From positions 248,001 to 312,000 of the forward strand of contig NZ_JAHSPF010000002.1 in the NCBI RefSeq assembly GCF_019132875.1: a stretch of 64,000 bases of DNA. The letters are read 5' to 3'. The position numbers and the translations under genes are program-made. This DNA is from Erwinia phyllosphaerae (GTDB lineage: Bacteria; Pseudomonadota; Gammaproteobacteria; Enterobacterales; Enterobacteriaceae). Positions 52,764 through 61,125 of this stretch are shown one piece after another (position 1 is the first letter of the stretch; every line of letters starts with the position of its first letter). Below the pieces are notes generated by a model. That model made no database searches, had not been told where the DNA came from, and saw only the letters and a program-made list of their open reading frames with translations.

Positions 52764-53630
52764 ATGACTGTTTCCTCTTCGCAGAGTTATGAGGAGTATT
52801 CCGGGGACGGAAGCACCACTTCATTCACTTTGCCCTTTTACTTTCTGCTTAACAGCGATGTTTCCTGCTTTATCTCAAATGCTGATGGCGTCATTTCATC
52901 TCCCCTGAACGGCGATGATTTTAGCGTTACCGGTGCGGGTGATAGTGCTGGCGGGGTGGCAACGTTCAACTCAGCGCCCGGTACAGGCTCAAAGATATTG
53001 CTGTATCGCGACCCGCCCGTGACGCAGGAGACGAAATATTACGAGAACGGAAAGTTCCCTGCAGCTTCTCATGAGGCGGCGCTGGATAAGCTGACGATGC
53101 TGATTCAGGAATATGGATGGCGATTCGACTCTCTGGCGCTACATAAGCCGTCATTTTTTTCCGACTACTTCGATGCGAAAAGCAACAAAATCAGCAATGT
53201 ATCCGATCCGGTAAGCGATAGCGATGCAGCAAATAAAAGCTACGTAGACGGGCAAGTTGAAGGATTTAAAGACTACACCGACAGCGCTGTTTCTTCTGAG
53301 TCAGAAGCCCGGATTACCGCAGATGAAAGCCTTTCAAAGCAGATTGCCGCTGAGGCCAAATCACGGCAGGAGGCGGATGCGAGTATTCAGGATCAGCTCA
53401 CTGGCAACGTCCCACTCGAAGCAAGCGCCTTTTCAGAAATCAGCTGGCACGGCCAGACCATCAGTAACAGCGTCACCATCCCCGAAAACAAAAACGCATG
53501 GTCATTTGGGCCTGACATAACCATCGCTCAAGGCCAGGCGGTAACCATCCCTGATGGTTCTTACTGGACGATATCTAATGGTCGTCAGGTTACCGAGTCC
53601 GGCATCAATACCGATTACGGCGAACTTTAA
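52764..53630 (+). CDS. Tail fibre/tailspike anchor with T7-fibre-like N terminus
   Basis: 288 residues. Residues 1-150 (SYEEYSGDGSTTSFTLPFYFL.., GSKILLYRDPP, NGKFPAASHEAALDKLTMLIQE) match the T7 gp17 N-terminal virion-attachment domain; a coiled coil (KSYVDGQVEGFKDYTDSA..) and a beta tail (GQAVTIPDGSYWTISNGRQV) follow. It ends without a receptor-binding domain, so it is likely an adaptor for the tailspike at 54502. GGAGAAA upstream. Confidence 0.82.
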   Translation: MTVSSSQSYEEYSGDGSTTSFTLPFYFLLNSDVSCFISNADGVISSPLNGDDFSVTGAGDSAGGVATFNSAPGTGSKILLYRDPPVTQETKYYENGKFPAASHEAALDKLTMLIQEYGWRFDSLALHKPSFFSDYFDAKSNKISNVSDPVSDSDAANKSYVDGQVEGFKDYTDSAVSSESEARITADESLSKQIAAEAKSRQEADASIQDQLTGNVPLEASAFSEISWHGQTISNSVTIPENKNAWSFGPDITIAQGQAVTIPDGSYWTISNGRQVTESGINTDYGEL

Positions 53631-53639
53631 GAGGTAAAC

Positions 53640-53924
53640 ATGGCAGCTTCACTGCAATTAAAAGGCGGCACCGCCGCTAAGGTCGCCGCATACACGCCGC
53701 TGGCGCGAGAGCTGGTTATCGATACGGATAATTACCGGTTGGTTATTGGTGATGGCACCACCGCTGGTGGTAAGCCCCTCACCGTTATCTCTGCACCGAA
53801 ATGGAGTACGGCGCGAACGATAACCCTGACGGGCGCGGCAACCGGATCTGCATCCATTGATGGTTCGGCGGACGTTTCCATAGCGCTAACACTGGGGTCC
53901 GTAGACCTCGGCACTCTGTCGTAA
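53640..53924 (+). CDS. Mtd-N-like adaptor protein 1 (94 aa)
   Basis: LQLKGGTAAKVAAYTPLARELVIDTD..VIGDGTTAGGK is the pattern of the N-terminal domain of major tropism determinant (Mtd) and other phage receptor-binding proteins. Residues after about 50 form a beta-repeat. GAGG upstream. Probable small tail adaptor. Confidence 0.65.
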   Translation: MAASLQLKGGTAAKVAAYTPLARELVIDTDNYRLVIGDGTTAGGKPLTVISAPKWSTARTITLTGAATGSASIDGSADVSIALTLGSVDLGTLS

Positions 53925-53934
53925 CGGAGGCTGA

Positions 53935-54489
53935 ATGGCTACTTCAATCCAGATTAAACGCGGCGTAACCGCGAAGGTAGCGGCATATACGCCACTTAGT
54001 GGTGAGCTGGTTTTAGACACCACTACAAACAAGCTTTATGCCGGTGATGGCTCTACAGCAGGTGGTAAGCAGGTTGTCGCCAGCAAAGTTGGTGTCACCG
54101 ACGCCAGCACTGCGCCAGCAACCGAAGTTGGCGAAACAATGAGTGTGACTGGTAGTGCGGTGACACTCACTACTCAAACCACGGCATCACTATGCAGCCT
54201 TACCCTGACGCCTGGTGACTGGGAAATAGAAAGCATCTTTTACGTTAACCCTACCGCTGGGGCTACTGCCATTACAGCTGGAAATAACTCGGCAACCACA
54301 GCAATAGATGCGGTTCCATTCCGATTCCAGATGTCGACGGCCTTCTCTGCAATTGTGCAGTGCATTACCGCACCAAGGCGCAGATATAACATTTCAGCAA
54401 ATCAAACCATATATCTGAATGTAAATGTCACTTTCTCAAGTGGTAGTTGCACGGGTAATGGATACATGTTCGCCAGAAGAATTAGATAA
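53935..54489 (+). CDS. Mtd-N-like adaptor protein 2 (184 aa)
   Basis: Begins IQIKRGVTAKVAAYTPLSGELVLDTTTNKLYAGDGSTAGGK (in pieces), a diverged copy of the module in the preceding gene, followed by a C-terminal beta-sandwich-like domain (LCSLTLTPGDWEIESIFYV..). Likely tail-tip or fibre component. Confidence 0.65.
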   Translation: MATSIQIKRGVTAKVAAYTPLSGELVLDTTTNKLYAGDGSTAGGKQVVASKVGVTDASTAPATEVGETMSVTGSAVTLTTQTTASLCSLTLTPGDWEIESIFYVNPTAGATAITAGNNSATTAIDAVPFRFQMSTAFSAIVQCITAPRRRYNISANQTIYLNVNVTFSSGSCTGNGYMFARRIR

Positions 54490-54501
54490 ACAGGAAATTA
54501 A

Positions 54502-56031
54502 ATGAGCCTTTTACGCGTAGACCAAATATCTCCAACTGATGACTCAGTAGTATTAAACGTTTCTGACATTAGAATAAAAGATAGCCTCGTACCGGCCAAC
54601 CAAGTAACGATAAGCTCACCAGACAGCCGAAATCTTCAGGACTGGATCAGCGAACACAGGAGCGTTAAAAGTTATGGGGCTAAAGGTAATGGTGTTGACG
54701 ATGATACATCAGCTTTTAATCTGGCTATTACCGCCGCGATGAGTGAGGGTTTTGCGTTAAAAATCCCATCAGGAACTTATTACCTTTCCTCAGCGTTAAG
54801 TATCAGCATACCTTCAGGGAAAAATCTGGCTATTCTCGGTGACGCACCGGCGACAACAATTCTAAAATGGATTGGTACATCAGCAGGTATTAACATAACG
54901 ACCGCTGGGGTACAGGAGTGGCAAGCTAACTCTGTACATATTTCTGGACTGATGCTTCAAACAAACCAATATAATACCGGTACTGGTATTAGTGTAGATC
55001 AGGAGCAACAAACCGGCATTCCTGCTGGTGATGTAACCCTTGCTAATCTCGTCCTCTGTGGCACTGTTACAAACTCAACGCAGTGGGGAACGGACATTCT
55101 TCTCAAGAGAACCGGCGGCAGCACTATTCGTGATATAACCATCTTCGGTAAATCAGAAGGGTTTGAAGGATATGGAGTCCTTTACCAGGGGACATCTGAC
55201 GATGTTTCTGCTCAGCACACCATTGACAATGTCCGGGTATTTTTTAAAGAAACCGCGTTAAAAGCAAATCAATATATTCAGGGGCTTTTCTTTAACGCAT
55301 TCAACGTGTTCAATTGCAAATATGGAATTAGCTGGGATGCCTCTTCACTAACGGATGGGCAGACAGAGGCGCACATTACTAATTCTCAATTCACAGCAAC
55401 TTACCCGATTGCCTTTAAGCGAATTGGCTTTGTGACTGCAAGCAATAACATGTTTATAGGCTTTCTGAACGACACAACCACCACGGGGGTTATGGCTGAT
55501 TTCGATACGTGCTACGACGTGGTTTTCTCAAGCAACAACATTTATGGCGGCAACTCAAGTCGCTACATCGGTGTTGCGATTCAGGGGACGTCGGGTGCGA
55601 GCCAGCAGGGTGCTTATTACCCATCATTGATCACGAATAACACCTTTGACAGCCTGCTAACCGGCGTATCAGTCGCCAGCACTGCATCTGGCGTGAGGAT
55701 CCGGAACAACGTATTCACCGCTTCAGTGACAACCAATGTTGATGATGGAGCTAGCGATACCGTTAAGGATAACGACCTTTGGATCACTGAGGTAACGAAA
55801 ACATTTTCTATAGCAGCAGGCTATCAAACGCTAACCGTGAGCGTGCCTGATGGCTTGTTCAAGACCAGACCAAGGATAGCCGAGGTGATTTTCCTTGGTG
55901 ATTATCTGCTATATGCGTCTTATAACCGGGATAACAGCACATCCAGATCTCTCGAATTCATCATTCGTAAAACTGATGCGACAAACGTTCCTACGGGCCC
56001 TTATGCACTTGCTATAAAAGCATCCTCATAA
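54502..56031 (+). CDS. Tailspike protein with pectate-lyase fold
   Basis: 509 residues. A short N-terminal head-binding part (MSLLRVDQISPTDDS..NLQDWISE) precedes the beta-helix signature KSYGAKGNGVDDDTSAFNLAI..KIPSGTYYLSS and repeated strand patterns (NNTFDSLLTGVSV, RIRNNVFTAS). It probably binds and cuts O-antigen or capsule and sets host range. Not obviously a close copy of the orphan tailspike at 12601. Confidence 0.85.
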   Translation: MSLLRVDQISPTDDSVVLNVSDIRIKDSLVPANQVTISSPDSRNLQDWISEHRSVKSYGAKGNGVDDDTSAFNLAITAAMSEGFALKIPSGTYYLSSALSISIPSGKNLAILGDAPATTILKWIGTSAGINITTAGVQEWQANSVHISGLMLQTNQYNTGTGISVDQEQQTGIPAGDVTLANLVLCGTVTNSTQWGTDILLKRTGGSTIRDITIFGKSEGFEGYGVLYQGTSDDVSAQHTIDNVRVFFKETALKANQYIQGLFFNAFNVFNCKYGISWDASSLTDGQTEAHITNSQFTATYPIAFKRIGFVTASNNMFIGFLNDTTTTGVMADFDTCYDVVFSSNNIYGGNSSRYIGVAIQGTSGASQQGAYYPSLITNNTFDSLLTGVSVASTASGVRIRNNVFTASVTTNVDDGASDTVKDNDLWITEVTKTFSIAAGYQTLTVSVPDGLFKTRPRIAEVIFLGDYLLYASYNRDNSTSRSLEFIIRKTDATNVPTGPYALAIKASS

Positions 56032-56043
56032 TGATAAAGTAAA

Positions 56044-56436
56044 TTACCCCACCTTCTTGCACGACTCAGCAATTATTATCATATTTCTCATGTCTGGAAT
56101 TGTAAAAGAAAGCGAATAGTAGCCATTAGGGTTTCTGATTAAGTAAGAGCCAGCAGAATCAAACCCTAGCCATGAATTATCTGGTTTCTTTTTCATGTGA
56201 AAAGATGATGTGTAATTTGATGTGTTTTGCGAGAAGGTTACAGTATTTGAATTGACGGTCAATGTGATGTCATTCTTTCTTATCTCAGATACTGCATTAC
56301 CGCCGCCATTATCTGTGTAAATGTTTGCATCACAATTATAAACCTCTATACTAGCAGCGCTAGCAAAAGATGACGTCAATGATATTGAAAATAATAAAGA
56401 TATTAACGGCTTCATTGATGTTCTATTTTTTTTCAT
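56044..56436 (-). CDS. Small secreted protein, possible lysogenic-conversion product
   Basis: 130 residues with a Sec signal ([27 protein letters not shown]) and a mature part with two Cys (YNCDAN; ESCKKVG) that may form a disulfide. Opposite in direction to the late genes, right of the tailspike, A+T-rich: a typical moron. It overlaps the 3' end of the Arc-like gene by 14 bp, so both would be expressed from the immI region. No family recognised. Confidence 0.6.
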   Translation of the reverse strand: MKKNRTSMKPLISLLFSISLTSSFASAASIEVYNCDANIYTDNGGGNAVSEIRKNDITLTVNSNTVTFSQNTSNYTSSFHMKKKPDNSWLGFDSAGSYLIRNPNGYYSLSFTIPDMRNMIIIAESCKKVG

Positions 56437-56746
56437 CTCTCTTCCTTTTTAAATCCACTATCAATTTAGTTGATTCATTTAGAGCTTTTGTGTTTTCTTT
56501 AATTGCCTTAAACCAATTTTCTAAATCATCATTACTCATTTTTTCTAACTCAGCAAAGTACGCTCTATCAATGGCGCCTGATACTTCCTGCTCAGGCGAT
56601 AAATCCAATGCATCCTGCAAGATCTGCACTATCTCAGAGTTCATCGACCGACCATTAAATTTCGCTCTCTCAGCTATTGCTTCCCTCATTCCCTCAGGAA
56701 GTCTAAGCATAAATTTATCGTAATCGCGTACTTGCTTCTCACTCAT
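56423..56746 (-). CDS. Arc-like ribbon-helix-helix repressor with C-terminal extension
   Basis: 107 residues. [33 protein letters not shown] is the Arc/Mnt ribbon-helix-helix fold (beta strand KFMLRLP for DNA contacts, NSEI turn). P22 Arc is 53 aa; the additional acidic/helical 50 residues here are unusual. Divergent from the second repressor across palindromic operators. Confidence 0.82.
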   Translation of the reverse strand: MSEKQVRDYDKFMLRLPEGMREAIAERAKFNGRSMNSEIVQILQDALDLSPEQEVSGAIDRAYFAELEKMSNDDLENWFKAIKENTKALNESTKLIVDLKRKRDEKK

Positions 56747-56816
56747 AGCCTACTCAAAAAGATTAGTGTTTTTTTTAATGCTATCACATTGACACCATCA
56801 AGCAATTGAGTCATAT

Positions 56817-56838
56817 TGACATCATGTCACGGTGACAT
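56817..56838. promoter_or_regulatory. Overlapping palindromic operators of the immI-like region
   Basis: TGACATCATGTCA (56817-56829) and ATGTCACGGTGACAT (56824-56838) are perfect palindromes sharing ATGTCA. Further TTGACA-type elements lie just left (from 56788). Between divergent repressor genes; probable Arc/Mnt binding sites. Confidence 0.65.
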
Positions 56839-56854
56839 CACTGAGGATACATAC

Positions 56855-57025
56855 ATGGATCAGCTGTATACACAGGCAAAGAGCGAAAAGTTCATGCTTC
56901 GCCTTCCTGAGAAAATGAAAGAAGAAATACGCCGCATGGCAGATATGGACGGTATTTCGATTAACTCTGCGATTGTGCAGCGCTTAGCAAAGAGCTTGCG
57001 AGAGGAGAGGATAGGTGATCAATAA
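56855..57025 (+). CDS. Second Arc/Mnt-like repressor (56 aa)
   Basis: [33 protein letters not shown], the ribbon-helix-helix fold at the size of P22 Arc. The ATG at 56855 has GAGGA upstream. Its end overlaps the GTG of a longer version of the antirepressor frame, so it likely limits antirepressor expression. Confidence 0.82.
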   Translation: MDQLYTQAKSEKFMLRLPEKMKEEIRRMADMDGISINSAIVQRLAKSLREERIGDQ

Positions 57026-57098
57026 AAACAGCGAAGCCCCAACTGCGCTAACAGTCAGGGCCTCTAATTTGCCGGTTAACCTTTGCGAGAAAACCAAC

Positions 57099-57728
57099 AT
57101 GAACATTGTAGCTAAATCTGAAATGAACTTCCACGGTGTCAACCTGACGCCAGTTTCTAACATGAATGGCATTTGGCTTACTTCAGCTGATGTGGCCAAG
57201 GCACTTCATTACAACAGCACTAAGTCAGTAACCAACCTTTTCAACCAATACAGTGATGAGTTTTCTCCGGGAATGACAATGGTCATTGAATCAGTGACCA
57301 ACGGTTTAAACGGTTCTTCTCGCCGGATAAAGGTGCGCGTTTTCTCATTACGCGGAGCGCATCTGATTGCGATGTTCGCCCGCACACCGGTCGCCAAGGA
57401 ATTCCGCCGCTGGGTTTTGGATGTTTTAGATCAGCAGCCTTGCCAGTCCCCAGTAGCAAGTCAGTTTACTGATGATGAACTTCGTGACCTGTGCTGGCTA
57501 TGGAAAGCTTCGGCCGTTATGGCAAACAGGATTGAAGAAGTAGAGCCGCTCTTGCGTATTGCAGAGCACAGGCTTGCAGGATCTTATTATTCAATGCCAC
57601 GTGAATACAGTCGGACTATTAACAAGGCGAGAAAACTTCTGGAGCGCGAAACATCTCATGTTGAGGAGTCTTATAGAGATGATGACTGGAGAGTGTTACA
57701 TAGCCTGAGGGCCGGAAGAATTCACTAA
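57099..57728 (+). CDS. Antirepressor with P22 Ant-type N-terminal domain
   Basis: 209 residues from the ATG at 57099; a GTG at 57015 with AGGAG upstream would add 28 residues and is an alternative. The N-terminal domain (FHGVNLTPVSNMNGIWLTSADVAKAL.., VRVFSLRGAHLIAMFARTPVAKEFRRWVLDVLD) matches the P22 AR_N/BRO-N type. Such proteins inactivate CI-type repressors and so induce the prophage or co-resident prophages. The segment before the ATG contains a GCCC/GGGC hairpin, reminiscent of the regulated ant leader of P22. Confidence 0.85.
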   Translation: MNIVAKSEMNFHGVNLTPVSNMNGIWLTSADVAKALHYNSTKSVTNLFNQYSDEFSPGMTMVIESVTNGLNGSSRRIKVRVFSLRGAHLIAMFARTPVAKEFRRWVLDVLDQQPCQSPVASQFTDDELRDLCWLWKASAVMANRIEEVEPLLRIAEHRLAGSYYSMPREYSRTINKARKLLERETSHVEESYRDDDWRVLHSLRAGRIH

Positions 57729-57795
57729 CCTAACAAAAGAAAAGCCGCCAGTTGCACCTGGCGGGCTACATCAACTAATCGAAAGGTACTAATTA

Positions 57796-58542
57796 ATGCT
57801 TACAAGTAATTTAGCAGTACAGGGATCGGTTGTCACGGACAAAACCATTGATAGCCAATCCCTCCTGACAATGGTCAACCAGGCGCGTATCTCATGCAAT
57901 GAGAAGGCAGTTCGCAACAATGTGTTTATTGATCGCATCAAGGATGAGTTAGAAGGGGAGACCTACAAAATTTTTGTAGGTCAAAAAAACGGCTCTGAAA
58001 TTGAAGTTGCTGAAATGACCATTAAGCAAGCTATCCGCGTTGCGGCGAGAGAGTCTAAGGCTGTTCGCCGTGCGCTGGTTGATAAGCTTGAGGCAATGCA
58101 ACTTGCCCATATCGAAAAAAACAAATCTGGCAATGGTTTGGTTGAGTATAGGCTAGCTAAAGCTGAGCAACTTAAAGCCATGGCATTGGAGAAAAATATT
58201 GCATCAGCTCGAGACCTAATGGCTATGTTCCCAAGGCTGGGCGATTCGGCTAATCAGGTAATTGTAGCGACTCTGGTAAACCCGCTAATGGGCAGCGACA
58301 TAATCCCACTACCTGTAATTGACGAGCACTATCATACTGCTGGGGAAGTAGGGGTAATGCTAGGGGTTTCGTCTCAGAAAATAGGCCGCGTGGCTAATGC
58401 TAACAATTTGAAAACAGAGTTAAATGGCAAGTTTTTTCTGGATAAATCACGTCATTCAGATAAACAGGTTGAGACATTTCGCTACAATGCTGAAGGGGTG
58501 AAGGCGTTACGGCACTTCATTCTTGGCGCTGATGTAGCCTGA
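57796..58542 (+). CDS. Second antirepressor-like regulatory protein (248 aa)
   Basis: The N-terminal half has KAVRNNVFIDRIKDELEGETYKIFV and AEMTIKQAIRVAARESKAVRRALVDKLEAM. The C-terminal part (AGEVGVMLGVSSQKIGRVANANNLK..FRYNAEGVKALR) looks like the DNA-binding C terminus of phage antirepressors. GAAAGG before the ATG. It follows the Ant-like gene, as two-part antirepressors do; function is inferred. Confidence 0.6.
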   Translation: MLTSNLAVQGSVVTDKTIDSQSLLTMVNQARISCNEKAVRNNVFIDRIKDELEGETYKIFVGQKNGSEIEVAEMTIKQAIRVAARESKAVRRALVDKLEAMQLAHIEKNKSGNGLVEYRLAKAEQLKAMALEKNIASARDLMAMFPRLGDSANQVIVATLVNPLMGSDIIPLPVIDEHYHTAGEVGVMLGVSSQKIGRVANANNLKTELNGKFFLDKSRHSDKQVETFRYNAEGVKALRHFILGADVA

Positions 58543-58559
58543 TGAAATTAAGTATACGC

Positions 58560-58581
58560 AACCCGCTTCGGCGGGTTTTTT
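58560..58581 (+). terminator. Terminator of the antirepressor operon
   Basis: AACCCGC-TTCG-GCGGGTT followed by T residues. Confidence 0.88.
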
Positions 58582-58587
58582 GCATTG

Positions 58588-58683
58588 CTATGCCGGCACC
58601 CATCCACCGTTAAAAATAAAACAAATCGATACAAGCACTCCGAATATAACTAAAAATAATCTAAGCAAAGCAAAGTTTGACAT
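58588..58683 (-). CDS. Possible 31-aa membrane peptide
   Basis: MSNFALLRLFLVIFGVLVSICFIFNGGWVPA, one hydrophobic helix; CGGAGA lies upstream of the ATG. Just inside the right prophage end. Small, so uncertain. Confidence 0.4.
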   Translation of the reverse strand: MSNFALLRLFLVIFGVLVSICFIFNGGWVPA

Positions 58684-59046
58684 TTTTTTATCTCCGTTTT
58701 TTAAACAGCCCAGTGTATCGCGGTGTTGACCACGCCGACCGACATGTATCTGGAGAAAACTTTTATCATCGCTCATCCGCTCCGTAAGCGCCTAGGTAAT
58801 GCCTGATTTCGATGGGGCAGCACTATATCAAAATCTTGCTGTGAGCTCACCTCTTACACCCGCCTCCGCGGGACAGATTTGGGACGTGCGAAGCTCTGTC
58901 GCGGTTTTATGACAAAACTTTGGACGTGCCATTTTTGTGCCATTACCTGAAATCATAAAACTGCATCTTTCATCTTGTGCCATCAACTTACCAGTGTGAA
59001 TGCGGTTGAATACTTTAAATTCAGTTAGTTAAATGCAGTTCTTATA
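58684..59046. other. Right prophage end, no gene seen
   Basis: Non-coding DNA between the small membrane peptide and attR. It contains the right-arm integrase repeats (separate entry). Confidence 0.5.
58924..58983 (+). promoter_or_regulatory. Putative integrase arm-type sites, right arm
   Basis: ACGTGCCAT (58924-58932), TTGTGCCAT (58935-58943) and TTGTGCCAT (58975-58983), same orientation as the pair at 14636 and 14647. The 11-bp period of the first two mirrors the left arm. Confidence 0.6.
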
Positions 59047-59092
59047 ATTCGTAATGCGAAGGTCGTAGGTTCGACTCCTATTATCGGCACCA
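59047..59092. repeat. attR core (duplicate 3' end of thrW)
   Basis: 46 bp identical to 14543-14588; the 5' half of the tRNA is absent here, so this copy is a footprint of integration, not a gene. Confidence 0.93.
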
Positions 59093-60039
59093 TCTTTTCT
59101 AATAAAATCATCTGGTTACTGTTGCATTGTTTTGCTTTTTTTAACACGAATATGTATTTTTGCGCGTTGTGAGTGTGGCAAAACTGTGGCATATACAGTG
59201 AGATTGTTTGTGGCTCAATGCAAGGGTATGCTAACAGCACGTGTTACCCTGTAGCTCCCGCCTATCTTGCCTTTTGGCAATATTTCTACTTCTTGTTACG
59301 GACGTTGTCAGGCCTGCACGGTTAGGTTGAAAGGATGTTACAACAACAACATACACAGGCATTCAAACATGTCTAGTCGTCCATTTGAGTATTGGCATTC
59401 ATTTGACTACCCATTTGCATTTACTTGGTCATCTATAACAAAAAATGCATCCAATAACCTGCTAAATTAACAGGCAGCTTTGAGTAAGAAACGGGCGTGG
59501 ATTCTTTTATCAAACTGATTCATTTTTTAATAAGCTGCTTTAACCATGTAAGCCACTACTTGTTTAAGAGTTTACTAACTTGCACCGAGCCTGTACTACG
59601 TGGATGAGATAATAGCGCCCTTTGTTTTCTATAGTGAAAATGGCTAGAGGATTGTTATCTACATCAAATTTTGCACATCTTCTTACTTATTAGGGGCATT
59701 TTTGAACACAAACAACTCGATTAATCATCCTGTAACAAATAAAATCAGATTTTTATTTGTTATCTGATTGCGGGCTTGATAGTTCGTTTGCTCGGGGTGA
59801 TGTTTTTGCATATTTACCGCATGCAGTGCTTAAGCAGCTGAGGGCGGTAGCTTGGAGTGAGGATGTGACTTGCTGACTATGACATTCCTATGGCTAGCGA
59901 ATTCGAGTTTATTCTTAACTGAAATGGAATTATTTTCGCCCGGGCATCCATGATTCAAGGGTGAGAGCAGGTTTTATATAAAAAGTCAAACAAAATTTAT
60001 CAATAAATGGATTGGTCTTTCATTGTATGAGGTTTGGTT
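59093..60039. other. Gene-free A+T-rich stretch between attR and the TIR/Nmad operon
   Basis: About 0.95 kb in which no frame has a ribosome site plus family features. A short repeat TGTGGCA occurs twice near 59175-59193. A perfect 11-bp inverted repeat AACAAATAAAA / TTTTATTTGTT is at 59734-59761. From about 59750 to 59877 one frame reads ..CGLDSSFARGDVFAYLPHAV.. to a stop, possibly the remains of a lost gene, not identified. Probably scarred by earlier insertions at thrW. Confidence 0.45.
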
Positions 60040-61125
60040 ATGCACACCATTTACGGAGAAACTATTAACGATCTAATGATAAAAGTCATAGAAAAAGTAC
60101 TCTTTGAGGGTGTCAGCATACCGACTAGGAATGGGAGTGCTGTAACAATCTATGATGTTAGTATGATCCTGCGGAACCCAAGATCAAGGCATTTAAGTTT
60201 AGTCGGTCGAAAAAATAACATATTCTCAACTTTCGCCGAGGCAATGTGGGTTTTTTCAGGCGATAATCGGATTCATCCATATTTAACTTTTTTTCTGCCA
60301 AGAGCTCCTAAATATTCAGATGATGGAATCATTTGGCGAGCTGCTTATGGAGAAAGGCTCTACGCTCACGGGCAACTAGAGAACGTTGTACAACAATTCA
60401 TAAATGACGGGATTTTTACTAGGCGAGCCGTTATCAGTTTATACATGCCTGACAGAGACACTAATGACAGTCTTAGAAAAAGATACAACTTAGAGAATAG
60501 TGTTGATATACCCTGTAACAATTTAATTCATTTCTTTATTACTCCGGATAAGAAACTAAACATTAAAATAATTCAAAGAAGTGGGGACTTGATATTCGGT
60601 GTAAGCAATATTAATATTTTTGAATTTAGTTTACTCCAGGATATAGTTCTATCTATACTACAGCAAAAAGTTGATAGTCAAATCACACTGGGATATTTGC
60701 ATCATTCAATAACAAATCTGCATATTTATGAAAATAGGATAGAGCAAGCTAGAGATATCTTTAACTTTAAGGAAAGGCAAATAACAGATTTAGTCAATGA
60801 TGATGAAATTTCATTCCCATCATCATTAATTAGTATAAAAATGCTATTCTGTGAAATAGTCTCTTTTCTTGATTCAAAGATAACAGACTCACCTCATAAC
60901 ATTAAAACTTTAACTCAGGAGGTTGCTAATCTAAAAAACATATTCGATAAACACTCTGTAAAAATAGAAAATAACCTCTTGTGGGGATATGCAGAAGCTG
61001 TTTTATCGTATATATATCAAGTTAGATTTGAACAGTCAATAGCATTGAGCGCTAAGTTAAGTTATGATTTCAACTTAAGCGTAAATTCAAACTACTTCAA
61101 TAGGTCCAACAAAGGAAATCTATGA
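60040..61125 (+). CDS. Thymidylate-synthase-superfamily protein
   Basis: 361 residues; first gene of a five-gene operon. Thymidylate synthase features: Arg30 in PTRNGSAV (phosphate-binding loop), EAMWVFSG at 67-74 (TS E..W), catalytic Cys159 in VDIPCNNL, QRSGDLIFG at 179-187, Asn192 in place of the uracil-selecting Asn, and HIYENRIEQ (His228, Tyr230) like the TS DAHIYxNHLEQ. This family methylates or hydroxymethylates pyrimidine deoxynucleotides through folate. The extra helical C-terminal region (from about 245) and divergence from host ThyA suggest a specialised enzyme. The ATG at 60040 is chosen over an upstream TTG. Confidence 0.85.
   Translation: MHTIYGETINDLMIKVIEKVLFEGVSIPTRNGSAVTIYDVSMILRNPRSRHLSLVGRKNNIFSTFAEAMWVFSGDNRIHPYLTFFLPRAPKYSDDGIIWRAAYGERLYAHGQLENVVQQFINDGIFTRRAVISLYMPDRDTNDSLRKRYNLENSVDIPCNNLIHFFITPDKKLNIKIIQRSGDLIFGVSNINIFEFSLLQDIVLSILQQKVDSQITLGYLHHSITNLHIYENRIEQARDIFNFKERQITDLVNDDEISFPSSLISIKMLFCEIVSFLDSKITDSPHNIKTLTQEVANLKNIFDKHSVKIENNLLWGYAEAVLSYIYQVRFEQSIALSAKLSYDFNLSVNSNYFNRSNKGNL

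Larger units (their letters stand above)
14543..59092. mobile_element. Intact-looking prophage, lambda/P22-like early genes with epsilon15/T7-like podovirus late genes
   Basis: Bounded by identical 46-bp copies of the thrW 3' end. All expected functions are visible: integrase, excisionase, immunity, N and Q-type control, replication, lysis, packaging, capsid, short tail, ejection proteins, tailspike. None of the core genes shows an obvious frameshift, so the element may be inducible; this is inference. Confidence 0.93.

Noticed and set aside
53640..56031. Diversity-generating retroelement (because of Mtd-N-like proteins)
   Set aside because: No reverse transcriptase gene and no template/variable repeat pair near the tail genes.
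59025..59240. Minus-strand ORF of 71 aa across attR
   Set aside because: It is produced by the antisense of the tRNA fragment, with no ribosome site; typical shadow at tRNA attachment sites.
59267..59470. 67-aa plus-strand ORF after attR
   Set aside because: Composition is odd, no ribosome site, no family features.
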